Assembly (NCBI GenBank): GCA_022497145.1
Contig: MU385864.1
Location: forward strand, 434,001 to 498,000
From: Rostrohypoxylon terebratum
Taxonomy: Eukaryota > Ascomycota > Sordariomycetes > Xylariales > Hypoxylaceae
Reading direction: 5' to 3'
Length of the DNA stretch: 64,000 nucleotides
Each line of letters opens with the position of its first letter. The stretch's first letter is position 1. This document shows positions 45,590-57,399 of the stretch, piece after piece. The position numbers were made by a program, and so were the translations under genes. Under the pieces are notes generated by a model. It was not told where the DNA came from and ran no database searches. It was given only the letters and a program-made list of their open reading frames with translations.

Positions 45590-47030
45590 TATAGAGTTAG
45601 AGGTCAGATAATCACATCTAGATATAGAGTCGAAAGTTACAAGTAATATGCAGCAGCAGCGCGTATACAGTTCAGGTCATTACAAGATATAATATGTTGG
45701 CACAGGTGTGTAGTATATGGTAGTATATGTAGTACAAGAAAAGAGGATGGTTCGATATAGGTATGACCTCACCCAGGGGGTATCACAGACGAAGAGTGAA
45801 GGGTTGATGTTGGAGAGATGGGTGGTAAGTGGTAGGTGGTTGAAGTGGTAGTAGTAAAGTGGTAGGTAAATGGCAGATGATGACGAGTTGGTTTATTGGT
45901 CTGAAAATGGAAGATGGGGTCGCTCTTCCTTCTAGGCAGTCTGAGCAGTCTGAGTTCCCTTTCTGGGTCGTTGCGGTTGGAGTTTCCAGTGAATGGCTGA
46001 ATGAAGAACACCCCGCATCAGATAAGCTCAGGAGGTGCAGGAGGTGCTGAAGTGCTAAAAGGTGTTGAGCTTCATAATTAAGGTATAAGTACAAAGAAAG
46101 TACATTATTTAAATTAGTTATCCCAATAGTCGACGGAGTTTCATAGCCGTGCACATTGTATATACCATGTATACACCCGGATATGGTCACGTACCGACTC
46201 CACATTTGGCTTTGGTGAGTTTGGTGAGTGGTGCGATTACTTCTTCCTGTCGGCTTAGAACATTGAAACGCACCAAACCTTATGTACATACCCTATCATT
46301 TTTCTTCCATTTTTATGTGCATAGATTCTTAGGTACGTATTGAAAACTGCGTCACGCTCGTGGCTGCTCGTGCTATTATGGGCAGAGAATCAGAGACAAA
46401 GACAACCCGAGGACAGGGATGCAAGGGTGCAGGGATGAACAAATTAGTACAGTACAAAGCATAACTTCATATTATCCTACATAGTAGACATAGTATGTAT
46501 CTATGTACCTAAGTGACTTGAATGTCTCCCCCCTCCCCCCTGCCAACCGGCACCAATCTTTGCCCCTCAACTTTCAACCGTCGACCGCCAACCGCAAACG
46601 AGGATCAGAGAATACATTGCCAAATACATTGTCGACCTACCATTTTGATCCTAAAGGAGACGTAACAGACAAGTTACTGAACATTAAGCGCCCTAACAAG
46701 CCTGACAAGCCTGATTCCAGCCGTAATCATCATAATTCCTTCTTGTTAAGGTTACTTAGCAGTCGCTTAGTCAAATATCTCAGGCGCCTTTTATCGGGTT
46801 TTGCCATCCGTCGTCGTCTAAGACTACAACATTGCCTTGCATTACGACAAGGTTGTTTAGTAATTCTTTTTTTAACCATCGTCACGATTTCCGAGGACGC
46901 TCCCCCAACGTCCATCCCCCACCAACAATCATCAACAACAATTTTAGATCCCATTAGTCAAACAACTACAGCTGGTGGAATATTGTTTGATCAGAGATAC
47001 ACTACCCGACAACGCCCAACTCGCGGCATA
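45590..47030. promoter_or_regulatory. Shared upstream region of the septin-like gene and PHO85
   Basis: A 1.4 kb spacer between divergent starts holds both promoters and leaders. A plus-strand frame from an ATG at 46503 stays open for 176 codons in the same frame as the PHO85 start; its translation has no recognisable domain. GTGGTAGGTGG-like repeats lie near 45818-45860. Confidence 0.5.
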
Positions 47031-48115
47031 ATGGATGCTAAGCGACATCCGAGCTCCTTCCAGCAGCTGGAGAAGCTGGGAGAGGGTACCTATGCTACGG
47101 TAAGTTGCTTGGCGCAATCTCGAATTCCGATATCCTCACAAATTCCTCGCAAATTCCGTCGTACGTACATACATTCTAACCCACGCGGGCATTCTAGGTC
47201 TTCAAGGGACGGAATCGTCAGACGGGCGAGCTTGTCGCCTTGAAGGAAATCCACCTCGACTCGGAAGAAGGTACCCCGTCGACCGCAATCCGCGAGATCT
47301 CGCTTATGAAAGAACTCAAGCACGAGAATATCGTAGCCCTGTACGATGTGATCCATACCGAGAACAAACTTATGCTAGTATTTGAATATTTGGATGGTGA
47401 CCTTAAGAAGTACATGGATGCTCACGGCGATAGAGGTGCCTTGAAGCATGCGACCATCAAATCTTTCATGTTCCAGCTGTTGAAGGGAATCGATTTCTGC
47501 CACAAGAACCGTGTTCTCCACCGAGATTTGAAGCCTCAGAATCTCCTTATTAATGGGAAAGGCCAACTCAAACTTGGAGACTTCGGATTGGCGCGCGCAT
47601 TCGGAATTCCCGTCAACACCTTCTCGAACGAGGTCGTCACCTTGTGGTACCGCGCCCCAGACGTGCTTCTCGGAAGTCGCACGTACAACACAAGCATCGA
47701 CATATGGTCGGCTGGTTGTATCATGGCAGAGATGTACACAGGTCGACCACTCTTCCCAGGCACGACAAACGAGGATCAGATCATTCGCATTTTCCGAATA
47801 ATGGGTACCCCGACAGAGCGAACCTGGCCCGGCATCACGCAGTTCCCCGAGTACAAGCCAAACATCCAGATGTATGCGACGCAGGATCTTAGGGCTATCC
47901 TCCCACAGATCGACGCCCTCGGTATAGATCTCTTGCAACGAATGTTAGTTCTCCGTCCAGAACATCGTATCAGCGCGCACGATGCCTTGCAGCACCCCTG
48001 GTTCAACGACCTCGTGCAACACCAGATGCAGCAGCAGCAGGCGATTCAGGCTCAGGTTAGAAACTATGCCACTCCCGCTGTACCATCTCAAGGCGTCTAC
48101 GAATCCGGATACTAG
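47031..48115 (+). CDS. PHO85: Cyclin-dependent protein kinase Pho85 (PhoA/PhoB type)
   Basis: Two exons, 47031-47099 and 47198-48115, join in phase to 328 residues. All CDK motifs are visible: GEGTYATV glycine loop, K39 (VALKEI), the cyclin-binding PSTAIRE helix (TPSTAIREISLM), HRDLKPQN with D133, DFG at 151-153, and SNEVVTLWYRAPD in the T-loop. The PHO85 family shows S/N where Cdc2 has the activating Thr. The Gln-rich C-terminus (HQMQQQQAIQAQ) is typical of fungal Pho85. The kinase pairs with Pcl/Pho80 cyclins and controls phosphate signalling, nutrient responses and morphogenesis. The ATG at 47031 starts exactly where homologues begin, so I rejected the in-frame upstream ATG at 46503. Confidence 0.95.
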
Positions 48116-48936
48116 GCCGGATCACATTCGACACATCCCCCGTGAATATAAGATATGAAACGATGGATCGGTGTTAGCATTATTGGCTCTCGGCCACGAT
48201 GAGGAACCGCGGTGGAGCTGTAGAAGCGGTCGGTGGCTGGGCTAGCATGTGACGATCATGGGCGGAATAATGAAGTGGTTAGTCAAAGGGTGGTTATGGA
48301 CAAGGCGTTGGGCAGAATCCATAGGTCATGACTGCATTCATGGGCATTTTCGAGCAAGATCCGTTGCTACTAATGAAAACGATATACCCCGTCCGTTTCC
48401 GAGTTTTGATGATTACCTATTGGTGGCGTTTTTGTGGTAGTGATATATTGTATTAATTGTGGGACTATTTGGGCGATGTAGTATGACTCTTTTTTAGTAT
48501 CACACATCTTGAGTCAGTTTATTCCATACCAAGCAATCAAGTATAGACGATTTTTAAATAAGGTCCTGGTCTCAAGTGTTTGTTCCGTTTGAAGACTTTT
48601 GTTTGACTATAATATTTCAATGCGAATCAATCAATGCCTCATTATAATAAATAATTGCTGTTAGATAGAACCCCATCTCCTAATTTTATGTCGATAGAAT
48701 CCGTCAAAATTAGACAGGAGACGATGTGCCTTACCAGGGCTGTCACAGAGTCATGATAGATATATTCCTTTAAAAAAAATACGGATTGTTTGTCAAATAT
48801 AGAAGTTTGGACGTAGAATCAAGCGTTCTTGGTACTCGATTGTATTTTTATTCAACAAGTGACTCCGAGGGATAGTTTACAGACTTCTACGTATTCTCGG
48901 ATATGACCAAGCCCACACAAATGCCGGTGAAGAATT
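48116..48936. other. Intergenic region, convergent 3' ends
   Basis: This AT-rich spacer separates the convergent PHO85 and tafazzin genes and probably consists mostly of 3' UTRs. No gene is seen. Confidence 0.6.
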
Positions 48937-50297
48937 TTATTTCCTCTTGTTAACCAAGCTATCATCAACATTACTCTTAAACTTATCCTCACTCGGCTCC
49001 CTGGCCCACGTCTCCGCGAGCTCGAACCCAGGCTCGTCATCATCGGGGTATCCCAGACTCCTCCTAACCTTTAAGACCTCCAGACGCACCCTCCTGGCGA
49101 CCTCGATCCGCAGATCCACAGCCTCCTTCCCGTACTTCAACTCATCCGTCAACTCGCCCAACGGCAGCTCCGCCCTCCCTGTCCCTGTCCCCTTATCCCT
49201 ATCCCTGCGCACCAGATCGCGCCACCTAGCCCGCAAATCCCCAAACGTCTTCTCCGCGTCCAGCATCTCGCCGAACGCGACGCGGAATTTGACGGGGAAG
49301 CGCGGCAGGAAGCGCGGGAAGCCGCGATCCTCGGGCATCACGCGCTGGCCGCCGTCTACGAACATGGGAAGCACGTCGGGTATGGGCTCGCTCTCGAGGA
49401 TGAGGCGCGAGACGCCCCATTTGAAGTAGCGCAGCAGTAGGCGCGGGTGCTGGTGCACGCAGGCTTCGGGGAATATGTGGACCCAGCTGTGCCGGTTGCG
49501 CGTGTAGATCGACGGTGAGGTGTACCGGTCGCGACCCGTTGTGGTGAATGTTAATTCGCCTGTGCTGAACGGGTCTGAGACATTTCCTTCGCCGTGCCCT
49601 TCGGACGCTTCTGAAGGGGAAGGGAGGGATGAGGCGGAGAGAAGCCGGATCGCTTGCTTGATTGTGGGCTGGAAGAGCCCGCCGTGAGGCGAGTGCTGCG
49701 ACCTGTGAGTCGGGAGGACTTGGCCGGCGAAGAAGTACGACCCAATAAGTCTAGCTGTTCGCGTGAGTGGAACTAGGTTACCATAAAAAGGGAGAACATA
49801 TGCGCATACTTGTTCTTGAAGCATATGTCGTGGGCTCCTAAACCCCATCTGTGGTTAGACGGGTTGAAGGCGTAGCGCAGTGGCAAAACTCCCCATATGA
49901 CAGGATCATCAAGTCTAAGTTGGTGGATTCATTAAGACTTAAGTCTACAATAAAATTTGGTATGTATTTTTACCTACACGCTGACGTGGTTTGAGACTGT
50001 ACTGAGATTAGTCTTGTGATATATGAGAATGGGTTTTTTTATTCACTGAAATAAAAGTCTCATACCCGTAATCAGACCCCTCTCCCGTTTCTCGACATCT
50101 TTTCTCTTATCTAGAACTTCTAAGAATCGGTCTAGACCGATTACTTCCACTGAGTTCAGACCGTACAGAAACCCTCTTGAGAGGGCGGCTGTTACGCCCA
50201 TAACCATGGAAGAGGTCATTCGCCATGGTAAACTTGGCTGCTGAAGTGACAGCCTATTTTGGTTGGACTGGGACATATCGAGTTCGTCCGATGCCAT
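48937..50297 (-). CDS. TAZ1: Tafazzin, cardiolipin-remodelling acyltransferase
   Basis: Four exons (50066-50297, 49978-49996, 49810-49914, 48937-49750) join in phase to 389 residues. Exon 2 is only 19 bases. The HX4D acyltransferase motif is split across exons 2 and 3 as NHVSVLDD (H81, D86), followed by PVIWGVLPLR, RWGLGAHDICFKN and FFAGQVLPTHR. The second motif is WVHIFPEACVHQHP. Tafazzin exchanges acyl chains between phospholipids and cardiolipin on the mitochondrial membranes. A Pro/Ser-rich insertion (about residues 150-190) separates the motifs, as in other filamentous fungi. The acceptor at 49751 is chosen because the nearer CAG would give a stop. It diverges from the NOSIP-like gene. 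Confidence 0.93.
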
Positions 50298-50807
50298 TGA
50301 CGCTTCGAAATGAAATCTGGCAGCATAGCAATCATAGAATCATGAAACCTGTATTGAAGCGAATGTGATAGAGAGAGGAATGATAATCGGAAAAAAACCC
50401 CAAGAAAATTCCATATTAAAAGAGACTCGTCAACGTATTTGAGACGGAAGTCGCATTCCAGAATAGAAAAGAGGCCAAATAATTTAGGTAATGACTATTC
50501 CGTAACTAACGCTGTTTTCCTGCGTTTTTCTGGGCGCACCTGCAGGAACAAGATGATCCTATTGGATGGAAATTATCGATAGCTGGGGGGCCCTGTAAAT
50601 AGTACTAGGTACATCCATAACACGAGAACCGCTACTACCTATATTGCATCACGTTTAAAGGAAGAAATACGTTATCGATACATACCTACATACAACACTC
50701 AGCATCATTCATCTACAACCTGTAAATCTTTCTAAACTGTCTTTGATACCCTGAAACTACATGGGGAGACATCTGAAATAACCGTTTCCGAATACTGACA
50801 GCTCAGA
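50298..50807. promoter_or_regulatory. Shared upstream region of TAZ1 and NOSIP-like genes
   Basis: A 510-base spacer between divergent starts containing both promoters. There is an AT-rich tract in the TAZ1-proximal part. No individual factor site is asserted. Confidence 0.5.
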
Positions 50808-52036
50808 ATGTCTCATAGTGAGCCCCCCTTTCACAGACCTCTTACGCTAAACAGACGGTGTAAGCATACGCATAGAGTAGGTGACTAACATCTCTCTTAC
50901 CAGGCAAGCGGAACACCTCCCGCGCTGTCTTCACATCCCACGAGCGAGACATCGCCCGACAAGCATGGAGTTCGACGACGGCGCGTCTCTCCCGCGAAAG
51001 CTTCCTCCCCTTCTCATCCTGCGGCCTGTGCCTCGAGATCGCCCGGGACCCCGTCTCATGCACGCACGGCGACGTCTTCTGCCGCGAATGCGCCCTCAGC
51101 AACATCCTAGCCCAGAGGAAGGAGATAAAACGTCTCGAGAAGCTGCGCGAGCAGGAGGAGCGCGATGCTGAGGAGGAACGTATGCGGCAGGAAGAGGAGG
51201 CCCGGGAACGTGCGGTTCGCGAGTTCGAGATGACGCAGATCGGGTTGGATGTGAAGGCGAGGAGTACTAATAATACCAACACGAATACCAACACGACAGC
51301 TAGGACGTCGGGTGAAAACGACACATCACCGACAGAAAACTCGTCAAATAGCGGGAAGAAGCGGAAATTCGAAATGGACGAGGAAGAGCTAGCTCGGATA
51401 GCCAAGGAAGACAGGGCGAACGCGCGGAAAGCAATCGAGGACGAGAAGGCAGCTAAACCGGTGTTGCCGTCATTTTGGACGCCGTCAGTAGCGACGGCTA
51501 CGAAAACGAACGACTCGCTACACGAACTCGTCAAGAAGACGAAGAGCACGCCCACGTGTCCTGCGGCGAGGGAGGATGACCCACATACGTACTCACTACA
51601 CACACTTGTGACGGTGAACTTCACCGAGGAAGACGAAGGGGGCGAGAGCAGCAAGAAAAAACGCATACGGGTATGCCCGGCATGCAAGAAGGGGCTAAGC
51701 AATTCTTCCAAAGCGATGCTTGCGAAGCCTTGCGGCCACGTCCTATGCAGGAATTGCGTAGACAAGTTTATGCGGCCATCGCGACATCATGATCCTCACG
51801 CGGCGGCAGGGGAGGCGGAGGAGGTGAGGTGTTACGTCTGTCAGGCGGACCTTACCGAGAAGAGCGTTAATGGTAATGGTAATGGTAATGATGCGAAAGA
51901 GAAGGGCGAGAAAGGCAAGAAGAAGAACAAGGAGAAAATACGGCCTGGATTGGTGGAATTGAGGAGCGAAGGCACAGGCTTCTCGGCTGGTGGAACAAAT
52001 CAAGTACGGAAGTCCGGTGTAGCGTTTCAATGTTAG
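50808..52036 (+). CDS. NOSIP: NOSIP-like RING/U-box E3 ubiquitin ligase
   Basis: Two exons, 50808-50817 and 50904-52036, join in phase to 380 residues starting MSHSKRNTS, the canonical NOSIP N-terminus. A first half-finger follows (CGLCLEIARDPVSCTHG, then FCRECALSNILAQRKEIKRL). A Glu/Arg-rich coiled coil and a low-complexity linker (NTNTNTNTT) are next. The second RING/U-box part is CPACKKGLSNSSKAMLAKPC, HVLCRNCVDKF and CYVCQADL. The C-terminus ends GVAFQC as in the family. Animal NOSIP binds nitric oxide synthase; the conserved ancestral role is a ubiquitin ligase associated with the spliceosome. Fungi lack animal-type NOS, so the name refers to homology only. Confidence 0.9.
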
Positions 52037-53030
52037 ATACCTTATAAATAATGCTATTATAATCGATCGTATAACGAGTAACGAGTACATTGTACGCCGG
52101 GGTGCTTATAACAGTAGCAGATGCTAGTGGCGCTTTACTGATCACAATAGAGGCTTGAGGATTTGTTTTACATCGGAGAAGTTTCATCGTAGCAGTAAAA
52201 TAAAGACTCATTACTATCATCCGTATCATTAAGAACCTATAAACCGAGAATGCTATGTATGCCATGCTTATGCTGTGCTCTGCTCTACTATGCTATGCTA
52301 TCCTAATATATCATGTCTCTCTGTCCTGTCCCCAATGACAAGCTTGTTACATATCAGTCCACTATGATCGTAAAACCACGTACATGATTCTTAACTTCAT
52401 CTTCATCTTCACTTTCTCTTCCTCTCCCCCCCTCTCAATAGTATCCATATGTACGTAAGTGTCTTGTTATACGCCGACTCCGAACCCCAATGCTCGTAGA
52501 TTACAGTGATTAACAACCTCGAGGTCTCTGGTTTTTACAAATGCCCGTTTGTGCTCCGCTTGCCAGATGTGTATGTATAGGTATGTGTGCCAGACGAGTC
52601 AATCTCAGCCGAATCCAAAAAAAAATGAAGAACTAAAAAAATAAACGCTCAAAACCGACTTTTGTTCGCCTCGCTCGGTCGCAGAAATTAAGGACGGGAA
52701 AAATATCCCGATGGAGAGGGGGGAGAAAAGCAAAATGGTCCAAAGGGGAGGGGGGGAATGAAGAAACTCCGTCGCTTATGCTCAAGCCCTAAATAGTACT
52801 TTCTTCTTTATCGTGGATCTCGATGGCGTTACACATCATTAACGCCACCACACACACACTCTCTCTTCTCATTATCATCCATCCTTTCATAGGCCGAAGC
52901 AGCCCCCGCAGCTAAACCAGCAAATCCACACCTCGTCGTCCTCGTCATTGTTGTTGTTGTCGTCCTTCTTCTTTTTCTTCTTCTCGAGCTCGTCATCCCC
53001 CTTGATCTTCGTGACTTGCTGCGCGGCAAG
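52037..53030. other. Intergenic region, convergent 3' ends
   Basis: This lies between the convergent NOSIP-like and carrier genes. It has low-complexity tracts (TGCTCTGCT/ATGCT type near 52270-52300, TCATCT repeats near 52395-52410). The part next to the carrier gene (52887-53030) is an in-frame continuation of the carrier ORF past its TGA. Confidence 0.6.
52887..53030 (-). other. In-frame extension after the carrier stop codon
   Basis: Directly after the TGA at 53031-53033 the same frame stays open for 47 codons to a second TGA at 52887. It encodes a Lys-run, an Asp/Asn-run and then EVWICWFSCGGCFGL. The composition looks coding rather than random. It could be read by stop-codon readthrough (UGA-C is a leaky context) or an unrecognised splice event, or it may be chance from CTT/GTT-type microsatellite sequence. 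Confidence 0.4.
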
Positions 53031-55133
53031 TCAATGCTTGATCTCCCGCTGCGTCTTCTCGATCATGTTGGCCACGACGCCGACGACGAAGTCGTCGAAC
53101 TTGGAGAGCGAGCGCCGTTGCGGCGTCGTCGCGAACGCGGTTTGGTACTGCGGCGCTTGCTTCGCGGCGGGCGCCGAGGGGTACGAGGGGATCGAGCGCG
53201 GGCCCCATTCGTCTTCGTTGTCGAGGCGGTAGCGAAGCGCGCGTAGTTGTGTGCGTGGTTGGGCGGGGGGTGGGGGTGCTTGCGGGGAGAGCGAGGCTCG
53301 GGTTGGTGGGGAGTACGCCGGGGGAGGGATGGAGGAGTAGCTGCTTTGTCGCGAGTGGCTAGAGATGGAAGGGGGTGGGGAGTACGCTGGCGGAGGAGCG
53401 AGGGAGGATCGGTCGAAGGAGGAGGTGGAAGACCGTGCGGATGACGGGATAGAGGGTATGGATACAGATTCGGGAGCCGGTAGCGCAGGTCGGCTTAGAG
53501 GAGCTGGGAGGGTGCGTGGAGGAGCGGGTGGTGAGATGGTTGCCGGAGGGATAGATGGTGTTGTAGATACCGGCGGAGACGGCGTGGGTGTAGGAGGCGA
53601 AACGATGACAGTAGGTGCCTTGGGAGTTTCTACCATCTTTGGCGCTAGCACTGGTGCCGGTGTTGATATAATAGGGGTCGATAGCTCCAACTCTAATGCT
53701 CTTGGTGCTGAAATCGGTTCCGGGGCAGGTTTCACGAAGCCCCTTACGATCTCCTCCTCGACCACTGTCGTTGTGACTTTCGTCGCCCTGGGTTTGGGAG
53801 CGTTCTTTTGTAAATTGACGGTCCTCGCCCTCCTCGACTGGAGCTCGGCATACACCGACGCGGCAATGATATATAATCTGAACAGGAGGCGGTGTATGAC
53901 ATCCTTCGCCATCATCGTGGTACCGTGACCGAAGAACGACATCAGAAGCTCGAGATGAAGACCCTCGTATAAGGCACCGATACCCTCGGTCCGTGCTATC
54001 CTGACCACGGTTGCGAAGATGCTTTGACGGCCGAGGTTCTTGACGGCACGGAGTGCTTGAGCCTCGAGCTTGTATTCGTCGGTTGAGTTGCGCTCCGGAG
54101 GCGCCACGTTAGACTTGAAGCCTGATGGCTGTGATTTAGGAGACACAGCACCGTCACCACCTTCTTCGGCTTCCCTAGCAGCGTCAGCCGCTGCCGCCGC
54201 CCTCTCCGCCTCATGTTTAGCTTCCAACTCTCTGACGACCTCTTCCCATCCCCCTCTCCTAGCCTCAGGCGAGACGTCATACTGTACCCTAGACAGGGCA
54301 GTCTGGAACGGGTACGTAACTGCACTGGCTATCGCCTTACTAACCGCCGCGAGCAAGAACGTAGTCGCAGCACCAGGGTTATCCCACCTCTCCGCCTTGA
54401 CAGCCTTCCTCTTCAGAAAGTCCTGCAGGAAGAACGTGAGACTCGGGTTCAACGTCAACACCAGACTAGCCGAGTACCCCGACCAGAGTCCCGTAATCCC
54501 CTTCTCCCTCCGTATCGCCGCGATGACATCTCTAAAGCTCTCCTCCCTGCCCTTCTGCGAGGCCAAGTTCGTCAGCGGCGTCGAGAAGAACTTCGAGCAC
54601 GCCCCCGCCACGACTCCGATAGCCAGCTCCTCCAAAACACCCAGATCGCCGCCTCTGCCCGTTGCCCTCCTCCTTCCGCTGCTAGGCCGCGAGCTGCGGA
54701 TCCACTCATAGAAGAGAAAGAAGAGGAAAGAGTCCAAAGCAGACTTGATCGCATCTTGGGCCAGGCCAGTATAGAGCGCTCTCGGCCCTCCACCGGACCT
54801 CCATATCCCTAAAAAAGCCTGGACGACGCCCGTGTACTCCTGCTCTGCGGGGCCCCTCCGCGGGGGATGGTCCCCGGTCGGCGTGGTAGAACCTTCCTCG
54901 TCGTCCCTCGGAGAAACGAGTCCCGCTGCTGTGTTCCTTCGACGAGAAGAGAGACGCCGTTGCTGTCTTTGGTGTTGAAGGCGGCCCACCGCTAGCGAGA
55001 GAGGATAGAGAGCGCATGTCGAGATGGCCGAGCCCGCCGACCCGGAGAGCGCGTGGTGCAGCGCCGCGAGGAGGTTGCCGTCTGCTGCTACCGCGTCCGC
55101 GAGCTCATTGGCGAGCACGCTTGGGGAGGGCAT
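53031..55133 (-). CDS. Mitochondrial-carrier-family protein, peroxisomal ANT1/PMP47-like
   Basis: A single exon of 700 residues. The first ~430 residues contain three degenerate solute-carrier repeats: LYPLSLAVGRLQHQ, STPLTNLASQKG and TYPFQTALSRVQYD mark the odd helices, each followed by a glycine-rich even helix (ALYTGLAQDAIKSALDSF; GLWSGYSASLVLTLNPSLTFFL; GALYEGLHLELLMSF). The arrangement recalls the peroxisomal adenine nucleotide carriers that import ATP. An Ala/Glu-rich insertion lies between repeats 2 and 3. The C-terminal ~250 residues are Pro/Ser-rich and disordered, ending FDDFVVGVVANMIEKTQREI; this tail is far longer than in standard carriers (about 300 residues). Localisation is inferred from family resemblance only. 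The frame continues past the stop codon (see 52887-53030). Confidence 0.82.
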   Translation of the reverse strand: MPSPSVLANELADAVAADGNLLAALHHALSGSAGSAISTCALYPLSLAVGRLQHQRQQRRLSSRRRNTAAGLVSPRDDEEGSTTPTGDHPPRRGPAEQEYTGVVQAFLGIWRSGGGPRALYTGLAQDAIKSALDSFLFFLFYEWIRSSRPSSGRRRATGRGGDLGVLEELAIGVVAGACSKFFSTPLTNLASQKGREESFRDVIAAIRREKGITGLWSGYSASLVLTLNPSLTFFLQDFLKRKAVKAERWDNPGAATTFLLAAVSKAIASAVTYPFQTALSRVQYDVSPEARRGGWEEVVRELEAKHEAERAAAAADAAREAEEGGDGAVSPKSQPSGFKSNVAPPERNSTDEYKLEAQALRAVKNLGRQSIFATVVRIARTEGIGALYEGLHLELLMSFFGHGTTMMAKDVIHRLLFRLYIIAASVYAELQSRRARTVNLQKNAPKPRATKVTTTVVEEEIVRGFVKPAPEPISAPRALELELSTPIISTPAPVLAPKMVETPKAPTVIVSPPTPTPSPPVSTTPSIPPATISPPAPPRTLPAPLSRPALPAPESVSIPSIPSSARSSTSSFDRSSLAPPPAYSPPPSISSHSRQSSYSSIPPPAYSPPTRASLSPQAPPPPAQPRTQLRALRYRLDNEDEWGPRSIPSYPSAPAAKQAPQYQTAFATTPQRRSLSKFDDFVVGVVANMIEKTQREIKH

Positions 55134-57399
55134 CTCTCTCTAGCTAGTTTAGGTACGTTGGGCTCTCTCTATATATGTATATAGGTAGGTTTGCCTACAA
55201 ACACACGTACACGTATAAGAAACAGAACTATCTCCTCTCGCCCGTTTTTGACTGGTAGATGGGAGGGACGGTTAGACACCTTTGACAGGTTTATATCTAA
55301 GGTATAGAAAGAGGCCCCCAGACCAGACCAGACGGCCACTCAACGACCAATCTTCCGATTCGGACACCGCGATGATTCGTACCTCAGGTGAAGCGGTGCT
55401 TACGGGTTGGTCGGGAGGAGAGGGAAGAAGACGACTATGGAAAGGAAGAAGGAAAAGGAAAATGTATCGTCGAAAGGTTTTTTACGACCAACCGAATCTC
55501 GGGATGGGGTCGTTGGTTACGGGATGGTGTGTATGCGTGTCTAGTGTCTGTGAGCAGCTCGCTACCCCTATGGTGCCAAGAGGCTGGTTGAATGGTAGAT
55601 CAACGTTCAAGGGGGGGTGGAAGCGAGTCCACCGTGTTTGTATATGTATATATGTTATTATGCTAGATATGTATTGCTGGTTTGCTGGTTTGTCTACCTC
55701 TCTACCCGGTCTGCCGCACTGATATCTGTTTACCCGCCATTGGATCGACCAGGTCGTACAAGGGCGGCGGTATGGTGCTGTTTGTGTGTCTTGTGTATGT
55801 GTACATAAGATGTGTGTGTGCTGCTTTTCTGCGCTTGCATGTTGTAAACATACGAATGGAAGAACTTGTTGGCCGAGGTTCGGGATACATCTGATACATC
55901 AGACGAGGTGATGGTAATATCGGCGACGGCGACGACGTCATACATAGATTTTGTAGCAACTAAGCTGTCGAACTACTGCGTGCTAGGTATGCTTCAGCTA
56001 TACGTAATTCATGCACTAGACATGCACCCTGCACTCCATACATTCATTCAAATGTTCTATTCCGTTCCATAATCCATACATACCTGTACATACCATACAT
56101 AGCACATACGACGGCAGACAGGCATATGGTACGCAGGGACTCGAGTTCCAAAGTTCCATCCATGACAGTCCCAAGTTCCAAATTCCCAACCAAACATTGC
56201 AAACAATAGGGATGACATTATGGAATATTTTAGGGAAAAAATGGGAAAAGGATGGGACAATATCTATTACGGTAACCCCGCCCCCCTTTTCCTGCTGGAT
56301 CCCGTCTGATGGATCCGATGGATCTATTGTCCATATTTTCCCATACTTTCCCATGTTTTACCATACATCCAGCACCTTTTGCGGCTGACAACCCATTAAA
56401 TGACCCATCGCCCATCCTTTGGGTCTAGGCCACCCGCTTGCCGTCTTCCGCACCCATGCCCATGCTCACCATCCCTATTTCATCAACAGTTCCATCAACG
56501 TTCTGCTATCACAATACCTCCTGCCGGACGCTTACGCACAGTAAAAATAAACCATCATGAACGTCGTAAATTAGATTGTTTCCGCAAGGGGCTATCCGGC
56601 GAGCAATTGTCCAGTAGGATTTATTGTGCTGCCATCCGGAGAGATTGGCGAGTTTACACGTGTTCAACACTCCCGCTTCATTCTACGTATTATGCAGCTT
56701 GAAAGCTTTAGCTTTAGTTCAGGCTTCCGCTCTCTCTCTATACCGCCACTTCGGGCACCGACACGTGTGTGGGTTTGCAGCTCTCAGCCTGACCGCACAG
56801 CATGTAGAAGGGATATGAACTGCTATTCCGAATCCCTGATCTTTCCCCATTTAATGGATGAGAGTTGAATACATGTACTAGTAGTAGTAGTAGTAGTAGT
56901 AGTAGTTGAATCGTATGAATACGTACTGAAGTTGTGAATATGTATGGTCCGTCCCCATCCGGGGCCGACGTTAGACGAAGTCGATGGCTAATCAATCATA
57001 AGATGCCTGCTGACCTGTCCTGCTTCTTCTCGCATGCCTGAACGCCCCAAGTTGTTCGCTTGTTAACTAGACCAAACGCCAAAGCCGTAATGCGGCATGC
57101 CCCTCAAGTTGGTATCCTCAATCAGCGCCTAAAACGACAGTAATTGACCCGCCCAAATGCACTTCATTGCCCAACCCTTAGTTTACATATCGCTATTGGG
57201 AGACAGAACCTCCTACGCTAATTGTATGATCGTGATAACATATATGATGCCAGTAGCCGATTCTACCTGATCAGTACTCTCTGAAAATGGAATGAAAACG
57301 AGTACATCTGCTTACTTCCTACTTGCGTAGGTAGTCTCTCTCGTATTGATGTTGGAACAAGAAACAAAATTCGCTGGATGTCGCGTGTATGGCAGTAGT
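55134..57399. other. Intergenic region, no gene supported
   Basis: Promoter of the carrier gene, then 2 kb with only short overlapping frames and simple repeats (GTGTGT/TATGTAT tracts near 55770-55830; TAG trinucleotides at 56879). The region next to SGF73 is its 3' UTR. Confidence 0.6.
56879..56906. repeat. (TAG)n trinucleotide microsatellite
   Basis: Nine perfect TAG units lie in tandem in non-coding DNA. It is a typical polymorphic microsatellite candidate. Confidence 0.95.

Noticed and set aside
50842..51765. Minus-strand frame of 307 codons over the NOSIP-like gene
   Set aside because: Ser-rich shadow of the sense gene, whose RING motifs and splice phase are clear.
53365..53928. Plus-strand Gly-rich frame of 187 codons within the carrier gene
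   Set aside because: Antisense image of the Pro/Ser-rich tail of the carrier.
55282..55722. Plus-strand frame of 146 codons upstream of the carrier gene
   Set aside because: Repetitive, Arg/Cys-rich translation without motifs in a spacer with simple repeats.
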